A stretch of DNA of 64,000 bases from Eucalyptus grandis (lineage: Eukaryota; Streptophyta; Magnoliopsida; Myrtales; Myrtaceae): assembly GCF_016545825.1 (NCBI RefSeq), contig NC_052614.1, positions 14,092,559 through 14,156,558 on the forward strand, read 5' to 3'. The translations under genes and the position numbers were made by a program. Positions 35,133 to 48,700 of this stretch are shown piece by piece (within the stretch, counting starts at the first letter, position 1; each line of letters starts with the position of its first letter). The notes under the pieces are model-generated. The model was not told the origin of the DNA and searched no databases. It was given only the letters and a program-made list of their open reading frames with translations.

Positions 35133-36020
35133 TGACTATATGTTTTATCTATATAATGGAAACAAAATCAGAAAGCTTAAGAGGATGATCAATGGTCAAG
35201 CATTTAGTTCGGATGTAGCACATCTCGTCTTCCACTTAGAATAATCTTAAGGGCTGCGCTCTCTACCTTGCGGATAAAACCACTAGCGCACATAGGAAGC
35301 TGGCCGCTGCCAGGTGAGCAAAAGAAATTTCCCCAATTATAGAGGGAAATTTTTTTTTTCGAAAATAGAAATTTATGATAATTCAATACGAAAAACTTTA
35401 TCTTGACCCCACAACCTCAAATTCGATTAGCCATGGGGCAAAACTTTACCTAATGCATGTAACCAAGACGGTTGACGTGCATTCGTGGGGAGTGATAGTT
35501 CGCAAAAGAAAAGGTATACATAGATTAATGGTATCTCTCGATTGCTGACTAGAAACGCAAAAGGCTAAAGTAATAGTGCAAAATAAAGTTCATCATTTGG
35601 AGTTCAGCTTGTTTGGCATCTGCCAATAGGAGAGGTCTACGAACGAATGAGTAAGTGGAAGCATTAAAGAAGCTAATTCTCTCCAAGTTTATAGGTAAGG
35701 GCGACAATAATGCAACTTTTGTTGCAGTATTATACCCTGATTTAGCATACTACAGATCTCAAACTTGCCAAATTCAACATAAGACCTCCCTTTAATGCGC
35801 TAGGAGTATTTGCGCATACTAGCGTGTGCTGTCTCAATATGAATATGTGGATGCACCAACTTTTTCTTTATCTATGGCGTTTAAGACAATATGGTTATGT
35901 GTCTCACGTAACCTTTCGTTATTTATAATGCTCGATGACTTAGGTTGTCCAATTGCAAATAAGAGCGTGCATGAGAAACCTGAAGAACGTGCAAACCCTG
36001 CAAAATGGGTGTGGTTGGGT
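35133..36020. other. Intergenic DNA, nothing recognised
   Basis: AT-rich, without supported genes or bounded repeats. Confidence 0.35.
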
Positions 36021-36258
36021 AGGTTTCAAAGTGGATATTAAAGTTCATAGAGTGGGTTTCATGGTACGAAAACAATGAGTTCAAGGTAAGCTATAGGGTT
36101 TGTGGTTATACTCCCATGTACTCGTGCTATATGTTGTTAGGTTTCAAAGTGGATATTAGAGTTCATAAGGTGGGTTTCATGTTTCAAAACCAAAGAGTAT
36201 AACGTAAGCTCTAGGGTTTGTGGTCGTACCCCATGTACTCATGTTGTACGTTGTCCTA
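36021..36258. repeat. 118-bp tandem duplication
   Basis: Two copies, starting AGGTTTCAAAGTGGATATTA at 36021 and at 36139. Both continue through gagttcata-ggtgggtttcatg, gtaagctntagggtttgtggt and catgtactcgtg to tgttgt. They differ by scattered substitutions and single-base indels. Further related 'ggtttcaa' phrases recur at 36740-36890. Confidence 0.8.
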
Positions 36259-37873
36259 GATACTTTGTAAAAATATAGAAGTGAGTCGCGACCCTATCTA
36301 TGATTTCTTTAATAAGTATATAATATATGTGTACTTAGTTATTTATGATTTTCTCTTTTAGAATTTGTTTACTTTAAAAGTGTGAAAGTCCTAATCAATA
36401 GCAATCTCCAACCCCATGAGGAAAAAACTAATATCCATGTACCTGTGTTTGCGACGAGCTTGGCAAATCTAGGACGAAACCTTTTAGTTTTAGGTTTCCA
36501 TGTAAACTCATTTATATGGGTATAAGTTGATTTATTTTGTCGTCTTTTACTTTGATGTTATTATCATTTTGGAATTGTGTTACTATTAGACATGAACAAG
36601 TATTTTGCCCTGTCACTCTTTTATGTTAAGCAATGAACATTTAAAGAGTCAATAATTGAAACTGCAAGATTTTTTTATTCAAAAGAAAAGTTTTAAAAAA
36701 TACAGTATGTCCTAGAACCTTCAAGTTCTAAATTTCAAGGTAGTTCAATGAGCCTATAAGATAGGTTCCAAGTTTCAAAATTGGAGGAAAAAATCCAAAT
36801 TCCAAGGTAGTTTCATGAGTCTATAATATAGGTTTTAGGTTCAACATTGAAACCATACCTATAGGGTAGATTTCAAGGTACAATGAATACCCTTTCGTCC
36901 TTGGAACCTAAACACCCTTAATTGCAAATATCTATCTTCTTTGGGCCCTCTTAGGGTCTTTTGACGAGTTGTTCCAATTTTATTGTACAGATTTGTTTGC
37001 TAAGATATGTTTAATATTCTGAACAAATGTGGAGTTTACATAAAGGTTGCACAAATTTTAATCTTATTAGGAAACTTATGCGCAGTATAGTGAAAAACAA
37101 ATAATTATATAGTTTTTGAATGGGTTAATCAAAGTAATCCAAGTCATCGTGGATAAACTAAAACGCTGTATATTAAAGTTACTAACTTAGCTAATGTGAA
37201 AATTCCCGATGGTTGCTTGATTGCGCTGACTCGCTTAAATAATTACTAACAGACCGCTACATCACTTAGCAAACTAATTTGCTAGATGAATTCTTAATAT
37301 TTCTAGCATTATTCAAATAATGCACGGATTGACATGGGGCAATCTAATTTAACCTGACTCAATTTGACTTGTGAAGAATGCAGATACTCATTTGGCTCGC
37401 ATCTCGCTTAATTCATAAAGTTAGTGGAGAATTTTATGCATGGACGCGAGGGTCCACCTACGAGGTAGGTTTCTTGTGCAATCAAAGAAAAGGCATTGTC
37501 AGCTTATTATAACACTTGTTGGCTCTCGCTTTTCATAAAATTAACCGTCTGGACTCGGAAGAGCTTAATTGACGGCAGTGTCAACTTGCTGGACAGTATA
37601 ATTGTAATTTAGCTTATTGCTGAAATGCTTTGTGTGGTGTCGACGAAGATGGCATGACTTCATCTTCCTGGAAGGATCTTGTGCTATTCCAGGCTTTTGC
37701 TTTATTTCCTTTATACAATAGTTGGAGTGGTACTGGGAACACGCATGAAGACAGGTAAGGTTAGAATGAAATTGGTGGGGCACGAGAGTTGACATTGTGG
37801 AGCCGAGGCTTTGGAGAAAGCACCGAAGAAATTCAACACTTTCATAACGAGGAGATCCATCTAGTTGGATCGA
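36259..37873. other. Intergenic DNA, nothing recognised
   Basis: Degenerate 'caagttncaaggtag' and 'tctataanataggttttaggtt' phrases repeat at 36720-36890. No gene is supported. An open minus-strand stretch at 37565-37795 precedes the degraded frame described next. Confidence 0.35.
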
Positions 37874-38248
37874 CTAGGTAGCATCAATTGATTCTATGAG
37901 CTCTATACATTCAATGTGTAGCTTCTTTATATCAGACCACTCGCATGCGTGCTCAACATTCCCTCCCTGCATAGGTGGGTATCTACCACAGTGCGCTAGT
38001 TCCCTCAATCCAAGCCCGTTGCTCTTCGGTAGCAATAAAATCTCAACTCGAATCTTCAACTATTTCTCAAACATGTCTTTCACCCATGATCCTTTCCTAG
38101 ACCAAACTGTGATGGCAAACTGCATATGACAATTGCGAAGATCCTTAAGACTCCTCACTAAGTCTAGGATACCAATACACAGTGCCCACCGATCAACCTT
38201 TGATACACCACTGTTGGGGAAATTACTGCAAAAATCCAATGTCTTCAT
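37874..38248 (-). pseudogene. Degraded unrecognised reading frame
   Basis: A single minus-strand frame of 125 codons is interrupted by only one TAG (at 38060-38062). The translation on both sides looks protein-like: an N-terminal part with NFPNSGVSKVDRWALCIG, then after the stop LKIRVEILLLPKSNGLGLRE and a segment LHIECIELIESID. The leucine/isoleucine spacing could fit a decayed leucine-rich repeat region, but I cannot place it in a family. No start, promoter or neighbouring exon was found. Confidence 0.25.
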
Positions 38249-39953
38249 AACGGACGGGAAGATCGAAGAGGGATCTCAAAAGTTGAATTCATTGATATAT
38301 CTAATTGTACCTATATTCACTTAAAAGCATCTCACTTCACTTAAGCGTTTTATATATTTTTTATATGCATGTAGTATCTTTCAGTCAATTGAACTAAGTG
38401 TTTAAGTTGGCCATTCTAAAGAGATATCAGAGTAAGATTGAAATATTAGGTTAGATATTCTAACAATGAGCTCCGAATGGAAATTCATGAGCTCATGCTG
38501 AGGATGCTCAGGATGGGGAAGCCCCAAGGAGAAGTCTCAGGAAAAGTTCGTCCGATTCTCATCATATAGGTTTTAAAAAATGGAAAAGGAGATTCCAATA
38601 TCGAGGTATCGAATTTAATATTACATTATTGCCAATCCATGTACTACAGGACACCCACGACCCACAGACAAACTGGAGAATGGATATTAAAATGAAAAGA
38701 AACAGCAGCAAATGAAGGACACACAGACCCATATACACTCATAAATCGTAATTGAGCTTCTGGAATCCATGTCGACCCACCTAAAAGTAAATATCTAACT
38801 ATACCTTTTACTGAATTAAATAACCCTTGTTGCTCTCAAGTGAGTTTTCTCCGCATTCACACATCATTAACACAACCTAGATCATACCAAACTAAGGCAG
38901 GCTTCTCAGATACACACGTCCACATCAATAAATCTCTCTCCCTCTCCTGTCCCAGTTAGTAACTCATCATGGAGAGATCACCGAAAGGTCGACTCTATTA
39001 CTAAAAAACTTAAGTCATTGATAAGCTATGTGCCAAGTGCTTATCTTGATTGCTTGAAAACATGCAAGTTATTTGACTCGAGATGCTATTTCATTAATAC
39101 CCTCCATATATATCAAACATATTCCTCAATACTTCCATAAGACCAAGCAGATGCAATATATACAATGTTAAAAAGAACAACACATAAAAGAAAAAAAAAA
39201 TCCACAGGAGCGTTTTCCGCACTCAAATTTGGTATTAATACACGCACAAGTTTACTTCATGGAGACGGCTAGAATATAATGTGCAGTATCAAGTTGGTAG
39301 CTAAGGCAGGAACTCGCGCACATAGAAAAACATATAGAATATCTTTTATTGGACAGAGTGTGAAAAAACTCCTTTGTTTTTCTAAATCACATCCCTGAGT
39401 TCTTGGATAGAAGTAAAGTCATGATGATCATCCAGAGGTTCTTAATAGGTATGATGAAAGACTGCAACATAATGCATTTCGTCGGGGCTTTAGATGTCTG
39501 GTGTAATATTAGGGATTGACATCAGGTTTGGGTGGGATTTTCATCTACTTTAAAATTTCATGGATGACCTTCCCTTTGAAATTGGAAATTGAAAAAAAAA
39601 AATGTATCTATTTTAAGTTTTTAAGAATCATAAAAAATTTTACAAAGAATTATGTACATGTCAATTTTTAAAATATTTTAAAAGATTTGTTTTATGTGAA
39701 ATAAAGGTCAAAGTTCGAGTGTCATAAAATCTATAAAAAGTAAAAGAGTTAAAATAAAGTCACTCCAAACATAAAGTGACATAAAAAAATGAATATTTTT
39801 CTTAACAATATGGCCAATTTTTAAACTCCAACTATATACGCTACGAAAAATCAGAGAAGCTATAGCTTCTTTCTCCATTTCTTCCCCATTTAGGTCCCAT
39901 ATAGAAGCAAATAAACTTCATAATTTCAATTCCAAAATGCTTCCCCTATACTA
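38249..39953. other. Intergenic DNA, nothing recognised
   Basis: AT-rich, without supported genes. Confidence 0.35.
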
Positions 39954-40170
39954 AAGGTGGTCATTGGGCGGCTTGGGTTTGGTCCAGCTCGAAAGCTGAG
40001 CCTAATGTTTGCCCAAACCCCATCACAAATTATTTGTTTAGTAATTTTCTGACCGGGGTGGGGCGAGTCAAAGTTGGGCGGGGCAAGCTTTCTTATGTAA
40101 TATCATTACTTAAGCCCGTCCACTTATCTCTCAAGCTTGGATAAGCGGCTTGCCTATTGATCACCTCTTC
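39954..40170. mobile_element. Possible small hAT-like MITE
   Basis: The left end TAAAGGTGGTCATTGGGCGG and right end (reverse complement AAGAGGTGATCAATAGGC) are similar inverted termini of a type common in plant hAT-like MITEs. The interior is GC-rich with 'gggcggcttggg' words. An 8-bp target duplication is not preserved. Confidence 0.4.
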
Positions 40171-43100
40171 TGTAAATATAATCGGGGAGTGGTCCCCGCC
40201 CTTGGATGGAACTAGTATCAAAGAAAAATGGAAGAAAGAGAAAAATCCTCCAAAATTATCATAGTATTTACAAAAGTAAAAAATTGTTGCTCCAATAAAA
40301 CATGGAATTTAGAGCATACATTGTCAAGATACAGAAAATGTTAGACGGGCGATCTTATCCACCATTAATTTAAGGGCTTAATTTAAGGGTTATTGAGAAA
40401 GTAGGTTTTTATAACACTTAAATTAATGGTGAACAATGTCAGTGTCAGCTAAGTAAAATTCTTTTAACACCGCTGGTGTATGATAATACTTACTCATAAA
40501 ACATCTAGTGGCCGTTTTGTTACGTTTTTTTCATAAACAATTCTTTTTAAAAGCCAGAAAACAGTTTTATCATATGAAAAAACTGTTTGAATGACCCTAT
40601 TACCTTTAAAGCAAAATATTCTTAATTTTCATAATAAAAAAAGTGATTCTGTTTATCCCTAATTTTAGATTAGTGGAGGGAAATTTTTGTTTGTCTTTTA
40701 CTAAGTAGACTTTGCTTAAGTAGGCTAAACAATAATGTTATTGTTTTGAAGTGAGAAATATGATTAGTTTTTCGTCTTAATATCATCAAATATATGTGTG
40801 TTGCTTCTGTTTATTTCATTTTTCTTTAATTAATTGAGATATACTTTAATAATACAGATTATAAGTAAAAAGCAACTGGGAGCGACAGAATAAAGAAAGC
40901 ATAAGTAATCCCTGGACACATGACAGATACGTTTACTGGAAATGATATTAAATTAACACATGATTAGATGTAGCTGGACATTATATTTAACGAAGAAACG
41001 TTCAAATAAACAAAAATAAAACGACAAGTTGGACGGTTTTGTTGTTTGTAAATTAAAACAAAAATGAATAAACGTAACGAAAAGGCACCCTACTTATCTA
41101 ATCGGCTAGCCTGTCGAGGAAGGAAGCATGGAACTTGCCTTGATCTATTTAAAACAAAAGAAAGAAAGAAAAATTAGAATTGAACACGTGGGAGACATTA
41201 CCATCCCCACGAAAAAGGATTAAAAAAGACCAAAGGGGAAATTGCAGCGTTACGATTATTAAAGGGGTAGGCAAGCATTAGCCCCAAAGCAGGTCATTAC
41301 GGGATGTACGGCAAAGCGAAGCATTTAAGTGTATCTATTGATCGGTCGTGTTGTAGCGACCCGTCCTGTTCATCCAATTGCTTCGTGTACAATGGCAAGT
41401 TCTTCAGTGGGGTTCGGTTGAGTACAAATTCGTACCTAACTTTCGCTCTTGCCGGTGATTTTATATGTAATTTAAACAAAATGTCGGTACGAATAATGGG
41501 AAATTAGGCCTCGTGGAATCTGTCTAAAGCATGTGAGTTTTTAAAATAAAATGGCTGCAAATTATTCTCTTTACATTCCAAGCGACAAAGGAAATCATAA
41601 AAAGGCGAGATGTCAATATGGAAAGGCAATTTTCGGGATGCTTTTATTCCCACTAAAAGAATGATCCTTATTTCAAGAATAACCAAAAGCTTTCTGAGGG
41701 ATCGATCTTTGTCGTTTGATCACATGATTGGTAGAGAAAGGAAAAGCCATGAGGTGGTTAGGCAAAGACAAGACACTAGATCAATGTTGATTCGCTTTTA
41801 AGGCCCCTTTCCCCTTTTAAAAAAGAAAAAAAAAGAAAAAAAAAGAATGATTTGTAAAATAATTTTCCAAAAAACGATTGCTTGCATCGCTAGAAATAAT
41901 TATTTGATTAAAATAAATTCACCATCAACAATAATTATTGTCCAAACATTTTCGTGATTGATGAAAATAAATTTCAAAATGATCAATTCCCGATCTAGTT
42001 CCTAAAAATCAAAACAGGGAACAAGATCGAACCATTGGTTCCAATTCAGTCTAATGAAACTGATCACTTATTTTTTTTCCCACTAATTTTGTTCCCATTA
42101 CTCTTTTCTAATTACTTGGAATCAGACCAAGATAATAATTCACATTTTACTTTTTTAAATAAATAAAATAAAAAGTGTATTTAGTCAATCCGGTCTAGCT
42201 CATCCTTAGAATTGGGAATTAAACCGTTCGAACACCGGTTCCATTTCTAGGAACCGGAAACCGGATTGATACTCCTTGGAATCGGATTAATCGGCTGGTC
42301 TCGTCCAATCCGAGCAATTCCTTATTCAAGCGGCCCGTTTTGGACACTCCTAATTTCTATATATAAGTGATAATTTTTAAGAAAATGATTTTCAAATAAT
42401 CTTTTTTTAGAGAAACAAGCGCACACTTAGTTTTAGAAGTCTCAATTTTCATTTTTAAATAAAGAGCAGAGATTACCATTCACCTGCCACCCAAATAGAA
42501 AAAGTAATCACTCATTTTGCATTTATGGGCTCTGGAATTGTGGATTTGATTTGTAGTGGTAATGGGCCGTGCAAGTCACTCGCATTCATTGGACCCATTA
42601 CATAGTTGTCGGGCTGGGCACACTCCCAGTCCGATCGAATTGATCCCAAAAAATGGCCCATTTGCGTATGTCCAATTTCGAACCGGGTTTCATTCTTTTT
42701 CTTTCGACTTGACTCGAACATGCAAGAATCCATGCTTCGTCGAAACAGGGCCGAGCATCACTTTTCAAGCTTGAGTTCGAGCTCGAAGCCTGCAGAACGC
42801 AATTGTTCAACAGTTTTTCCAACTTTATTTTTTTATCTATAAATGCGCACGCCTTCAAATGTAGAAAATACAATTATAGCAATAGACTCACGAGCTGCTG
42901 AAGTCGAGTATTTTCAAACTCGAGCTTGACCGAGTTAAGTATTCGAGCTATCGAATCTCGGGGGAAAAAAAGACCTTAAGCTAAGTCTCTGTAATCTGCT
43001 AGTCGAACTTGAGTAGTTCACTAGTAACTTGAGTCACTCACCATCTATTCTAAAAATAAAAGTGACTAAATATGAGTAGCAGCTCCATACATGTAGTCAC

Positions 43101-43259
43101 ATACCTGATATATGATCGATACCCGATACATGATCGATTTACATGCGATACTCACATCACATGAACAAAAAGGAAGCCTACCATTATGGAAAAATTATTA
43201 GCTTCACTCGAAACATATTAGTCTAATGCACGTTGTCTGTTTAACCATATGATCTCCAC
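40171..43259. other. Intergenic DNA with repeat fragments
   Basis: No supported gene. About 42180-42355 has the 'ccggttcc / ggaaccggaaaccgg' vocabulary of the hAT-like elements nearby and ends GGACACTCCTA, the inverse of a TAGGAGTGTCC terminus; a left end was not found. About 41820-41960 is an AT-rich dispersed repeat with 'aaaataattttcc' words. The open frames at 41297-41507 and 42512-42873 overlap on both strands and have no recognised domain. Confidence 0.35.
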
Positions 43260-43267
43260 ATGGGATC

Positions 43268-44266
43268 TAGGGGTGAGTATCGGTTTAGGGTCAACCCTGG
43301 ATCAACCCTAAATCGGCCCAACTTGCCAGTCCTAGTCCGGTTCCCTGGGAGACTGGGTCGGTTCCTTGGTTTTAGAATTCCTGGATTAACACTTGTGCAG
43401 GTCGGTCCTCGATCTTGAGAGTTTTGGATCAGTCCAACCTGAACCAACCCTGACTATATATATAATAATATTTATAATTTTTTTATATAGAGAAAATCTT
43501 AAAATAAACGGCGTTAACAACATTAAACAACTTTTTAGTGAAGAGTTCAAGTAATTTTACATTATTATTTAATAACTTTGATTTTTAATGTCTTTTACGA
43601 CGTCAATATTCATAATTTATTAAGGTGGAAAATGTTTTTGTGAGGAGTTCTCATGGCGTCCAAAAAGGCACCTTATGACATCCTCATCTAGTATTCGTTG
43701 TCTTTTGTCTTATTTGTTATCTTAGTCTTCAATTTGCCAAAATCGAAAGATCGATCTTAGTCTTCAATTTGCCAAAATTGAAAGATCGCCACTCAACACT
43801 CGCCTCACTCGCTTTGGGTCACTTGTGCCGCTCACCGCTTGATGCTCATTTGGCTTGTTGCTCCTTGCTCGATATTCGATGCTCATTCTATTTGACACTC
43901 ACGCCACTTGACCCTTACCGCTTGCCTTCCTTAACTGACCTCACTCATTTACGGTCTTCGGTTGCCCTTTCAAGGAGTACAAAAAATTAAATAAAAAATT
44001 ATCGGTTGATTCTGGGTTGACCTTGAAACCGTATTAAATCTATTGGGTCAATCCGGTCCTCAATTGTTTTTTCAAGAAGTACAAAAAATGAAATAAAAAA
44101 TTATCGGCTGGTTCCGAGTTGACCCTGGAATCGAACCAAACCCCTTGGGTTAGTTCGATCCACGGTCCTAAGCTCAATAGGGTCGGTCTTCGGTCCCAAA
44201 ATTGAGGACCAAGATCTTGTGCTAAAGAGGGGTAGACCAGCCCAACTCGGACCATGCTCACCCCTA
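43268..44266. mobile_element. Non-autonomous hAT-like element with perfect 8-bp target duplication
   Basis: A 999-bp element flanked by ATGGGATC on both sides (43260-43267 and 44267-44274). The termini TAGGGGTGAG and CTCACCCCTA are perfect 10-bp inverted repeats. The 8-bp duplication and a TAGGGGTG terminus fit the hAT superfamily. No transposase is encoded. Subterminal regions carry repeated 'ggtcaaccctggatcaaccc' and 'ggtcggtcc' words. Internal duplications: a 35-bp tandem repeat at about 43722-43790 (atcttagtcttcaatttgcc...) and a pair of related segments of about 100-bp spacing at 43969-44030 and 44068-44130 (acaaaaaatnaaataaaaaattatcgg). It would need a transposase from elsewhere to move. 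Confidence 0.85.
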
Positions 44267-44494
44267 ATGGGATCTACAGATCTCGTGATGGGGCCAAACT
44301 AATCTAGGGTGCACGTTATGAATTTTCACCATTTTTCCATCAGCTGTTCAAGCCACATGACAAATGCTTGATTGGATGTGAATTTTGTTCGAGGGCACAA
44401 GTTCGAAAAGGCGAACGATTATTTTTATTGCAATATGACATAAATAGAAATAACATATGAAAAAAATTAAAACTTGTTTTACTTGTCACCTTAA

Positions 44495-44501
<7 letters not shown>

Positions 44502-44526
<25 letters not shown>

Positions 44527-44527
44527 A
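44502..44527. repeat. (TA)n microsatellite
   Basis: A pure TA dinucleotide run lying between the hAT-like element and the copia element. Confidence 0.85.
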
Positions 44528-44626
44528 AGAACACGGTTATCTATATGACAATTTACCTTTGTCAAAAAAAGAGCGCGATCATCGATGATGCCAATCTAAT
44601 TAGTGGAAAAGTCACAAATTTATTGA

Positions 44627-45677
44627 TGAGAAAATAGTAACAACCTAGATAATATCGGATTAACGCAGCAGAATAAAACAATTCCCCCTCTTATATAAAC
44701 CTAATAGGAACTAGGGGTGTGTACCCGGAACCGCCCGAATCAGAAACTGCCTAGACCGGACCGGACTAGACCAGCCAGTTTTTGGTAGTTCCCAAAGAGG
44801 GCAATCCGGTTCCCAATTCCCGCTTTTGAAAGTAGTGGCCGATCAATCCAATTCCCGGTTCCAAGGTGAGAACCAGATCCACCAAACCGATTGAACCGGA
44901 CCAGTTAATTATTTTTATATATAATACTTTTAAATTTCTTTAAAAAATCCTAATTCCTCCAAATTTCTTCCATTTTTCATTTTATTTTTGGCCAAAAACA
45001 GAAAATTTACCAGTTCCACCCGGTTGGTCGGTTTGGTTACCGATTCTAGGATCGGTCGGTCTAGTTCCCGGTCTCGAAATTTGGAAACCGGTTCTCCCGG
45101 TTCCACCTCAGAATCGGACTAGATCGAAAATTGATTAGTCCTAATAGTAATCAATATAGTATAGCAAAATAAATATCCAGCACGCAAACATAAGACGATT
45201 TTTTACGTGGAAATCTCCTCAATGTTAGGAGATAAAAAATCATGAGACCGGAGTGCACTAAAAAATCTTCAGTATCAACAAAATTGGGTGAACAAAGTTC
45301 TTCTCTAGTAAATACTAAAAGTACATAGCAACAAAAATCTCAAGAACATCATTATTGGCAATGCGCTTAAATTTTACAATAGATCAAGGATAAATCTAAC
45401 CCAAAAAAGCAAGTTTTGATCGATTCACGAAAAATCTGGCGTAGAGAGCTTCAAATGAAAATCAAACCATCCAAATTCGAGAAAAGTGCACAACGAAAAT
45501 TTAAGCTCAATCGAACTATGAATCGACCACCAATGCCAACTTGATGTAAATTAGACTGATCCCCAAACCCTAGATTTTATACTTTCTCTCTTTCTCTTAT
45601 TATTGTGTCTCTAATAACTTTTTTGCAACAGCCACTTAAAAATAGTGACAAACCCTATTTCTCCATATAACTTATCA
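44627..45677 (-). repeat. 3' LTR of the copia element (interrupted)
   Basis: Starts TGAGAAAATAGTAACAACC and ends ATAACTTATCA. It is collinear with 49703-50321 except for about 440 bp inserted at 44704-45143. Shared landmarks include gcaaacanaagacgattttttac, aacaaaattgggtgaacaaa and gcttcaaatgaaaatcaaa. Confidence 0.9.
44712..45143. mobile_element. hAT-like insertion inside the copia LTR
   Basis: A segment of about 432 bp starting TAGGGGTGTG and ending TTAGTCCTA, absent from the sister LTR, where the uninterrupted sequence reads cataatagaaatcgatatag at about 49787. The flanks ATAGGAAC (44704-44711) and ATAGTAAT (45144-45151) match at 6 of 8 positions, consistent with an aged 8-bp duplication. 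An alternative pair, CCTAATAG at 44700-44707 and 45140-45147, matches perfectly but would place the ends outside the TAGGGGTG terminus. The interior is full of 'ccggttcc' words and encodes nothing. Confidence 0.75.
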
Positions 45678-45741
45678 TATGGACTCAAACTTTTTTGGGT
45701 TTTCTCCACATCGGAGTGAATTAAGCTAATAAATCTCCCTC

Positions 45742-48700
45742 TCACAATAATGCAGAGGGATTCATCATCCCTACAATCAATCGGCAATGTTCAAGCTTCG
45801 TCATCATATTGGAACCTTTATGGTATGTATAAATTTTCTCAAGTTGCAACGGCTTCTTATCTAGAACATCATTTATCCAATGATATCTAACATCAATGTG
45901 TTTCGATTTAGAATGAAAAGATAAATTCTTACCAAGATGAATCGTGCTTTGGTTGTCACAAAATAACACATACCTCTTTTGGTTGAACTCGAGTTATTCC
46001 AAAAACTTCTTTAGCCATAACATCTCTTTACTAACTTCAGTCGCTGCAATAATTTTAGCTTCTGCTGTGGAAAGTGCAACACATTTATGCAATCTTGACT
46101 TCCATGACACAACCCCACTGATAAAAGAATTCACATAACTAGAAGTAAATTTACGAGTATCAATATCTCCTGCCAAGTCGGAATCTATGTATCCAACTAA
46201 CTCAAGTTTTCTGGTCCCAAAACTGAGTTTCAAACTAGAAGTTCCCTAAAGATACCTCATGATCCACTTTACTCCATTCGAGTGCTCTCTACATGAATTT
46301 GACAAATAACGGCTAACAACGCCAATTGCATGTGCTAAGTCTGAACATGTACATGCCATCGTATACATTGAGCTTCCTACTGCTGAAACATATGGAACAC
46401 TTTCCATGTCCTTTTCCTCTTTACCAGTCATAGAACTTTGCTTTGCATTTAACTTAAAGTGGGCAACAAGAGGAGTACTAACCATTTTAACTTTGTCCAT
46501 ATAAAATTTCTGAAGAATCTTCTCAATGTATTTCCCTTGCGATAGGAACAACTTCTTAGCATCTCTATCTTAGATAATTCTAATGCCAAGAATTTGCTTT
46601 GCTATGCCTAAGTCTTTCATGGCAAAAGACTTATTCAATTGCTTCTTTAACAACACAATTTATGAAGCACTCCTGCCAATAATCAACATATCATCAACAT
46701 AAAGCAAGAAAATATTAAAATCATCATCATAAATTTTTTTGATAGACATACAGTTATCCGACAAAGTCTTTTTTTAGCCCTATTCCGTCATAATTGTACC
46801 ACTGTCTTGGTGCTTACTTTAGGCTATAGAGACTCTTCTTTAGTTTGCACACATAGTCATCTTTCCATTTCACTTTGAAAACCTCTGGTTGTTCCATATA
46901 TATCTCTTCCTTTAAGTCACCATGTAAAAAGGCTATCTTGACATTCATCTGCTCAATCTCCAAGTCCAGGCTAGTTGTCAAGCCTAGTATCACACGGATA
47001 AAAGACATTTTCACCACTGGAGAAAATATACCATGAAAGTCAATGCCATTTTCTTTAACTGAATCCCTTAACAACCAATCTAACTTTATATGATAGTTGT
47101 GAAGTTTGTTTATCTTGTTTCAGCCTGTACACTCACTTATTCTTCAAAGTTTTTTTTTGCCTTTAGGCAATTGCACCAGTTTAAAAGTATGATTATCATA
47201 AAGTAACTGCATTTCATCTTACATAACATCAAGCCATTTACTTTTGCACTCATATTTTTTATTGCTTTTACATAACACTCTAGTTCACTTGCATTAGTCA
47301 ATAATACATACTTATCTTTAGAATATCTAGTGGAAGGTCGTCGGTCTCTAACAAATCTCCAAACTGAAATATCCGATAGAGCATCTAATAGAGCTTCTGG
47401 TTCAGGATAATGTTATCTATTTCAACATATTCAAGGACATGTCAATTATCTGGAATGTTCACTTCCTGCTACTCCTCATCGATCTGTGCAGAAATATGTG
47501 TGCGAGGAACTGGATCCAAGTCAACTAAGTCATCACTAACTTATGGCACTAAAATCATCTCTAATTTCTCAATATCATGTATTGTATGATCTTCCATAAA
47601 CACAACATCTCTACTTCTTACAATTTTCTTCTCGACTAGATCATAAAATTTATAACCAAACATGTCCTATCCATAGTCAATAAGTCGTATTTCCACATCA
47701 AGTTTAGACCTCTCATGTTTGGAGATATGCAAGAATGTCTTGCACCCAAGGGCATACAAATAGTTATAAGAAACATTTTTGTATGTCCAAACTCTATTGG
47801 GAACATTAAACTCTAAAGGAATGCATGGAATAAGATTTAGTACATGTGCAACCATACTTAAAGCCTCACCCCAAAAGAATCCTGGCGGTTTTGACTATGA
47901 AAATAAATATCTTACCCTTTCAATTAGTGTCATATTCATTCTCTTAGCTAAGCTATTTAACTAAAGCGTCGTTGGAGGTGTCTTTTGATGTCGAATACCT
48001 TGTTGTTTGCAACATCAAAAGGTCTAATGTACTCTCTTCCATTATCAATTCGAATGCATTTCAACTTTTTTTTCAGTTTGTCTCTCTACTGAAGCTTGAA
48101 TTGCATAAAAGTATAATACTTGATATTTAGTTTTCAAGGTATAAACCCATATTTTTCATAAAAAATCATCTATGAAAATGACAAAATAAAGAAATTTTGT
48201 CTTCATAAGACCACAAATATCTGAATGCACTAAATCAATCTTGAAGGAAGGAAGTCTTTGAATGCAACTCTATTTTGTTTTCTTGCAAAATAGTGAGCAC
48301 ACCTCTTCAACTCTGACTTTTCATACCTGAAAAAAGTTTCTTCCTAGCCAATATTGACAAACCCTTCTCACTAATGTAACCGAGTCTCTTGTGCCATAAC
48401 TCAGCTTTGTCTTCGCTATCTAGTGCATTAATTTTGTCTGTGGATAACTTTATATGCATAATGTGCAACGAAGAATATTTTTCATCTCTAGTCATAACTA
48501 AAGAACTTTTGGTAAGCTTTCATCGACTATCATTGAAAGTGCTGCAATACCTCTCATCATCCAGCTTGCCTGTGGATATCAAATTCAAATAAATATCAGG
48601 TATATGCTTAACATTATTCAGTAGTAATCTCATGCCATTACTGGTCTTTAAGCACACATCACCAATGTCTATAATTTTAGCCAGGCCATTGCTTCTCATT

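Noticed and set aside
43769..43990. 73-codon frame inside the hAT-like element
   Set aside because: Composed of repetitive 'ctcact' words and not similar to a transposase.
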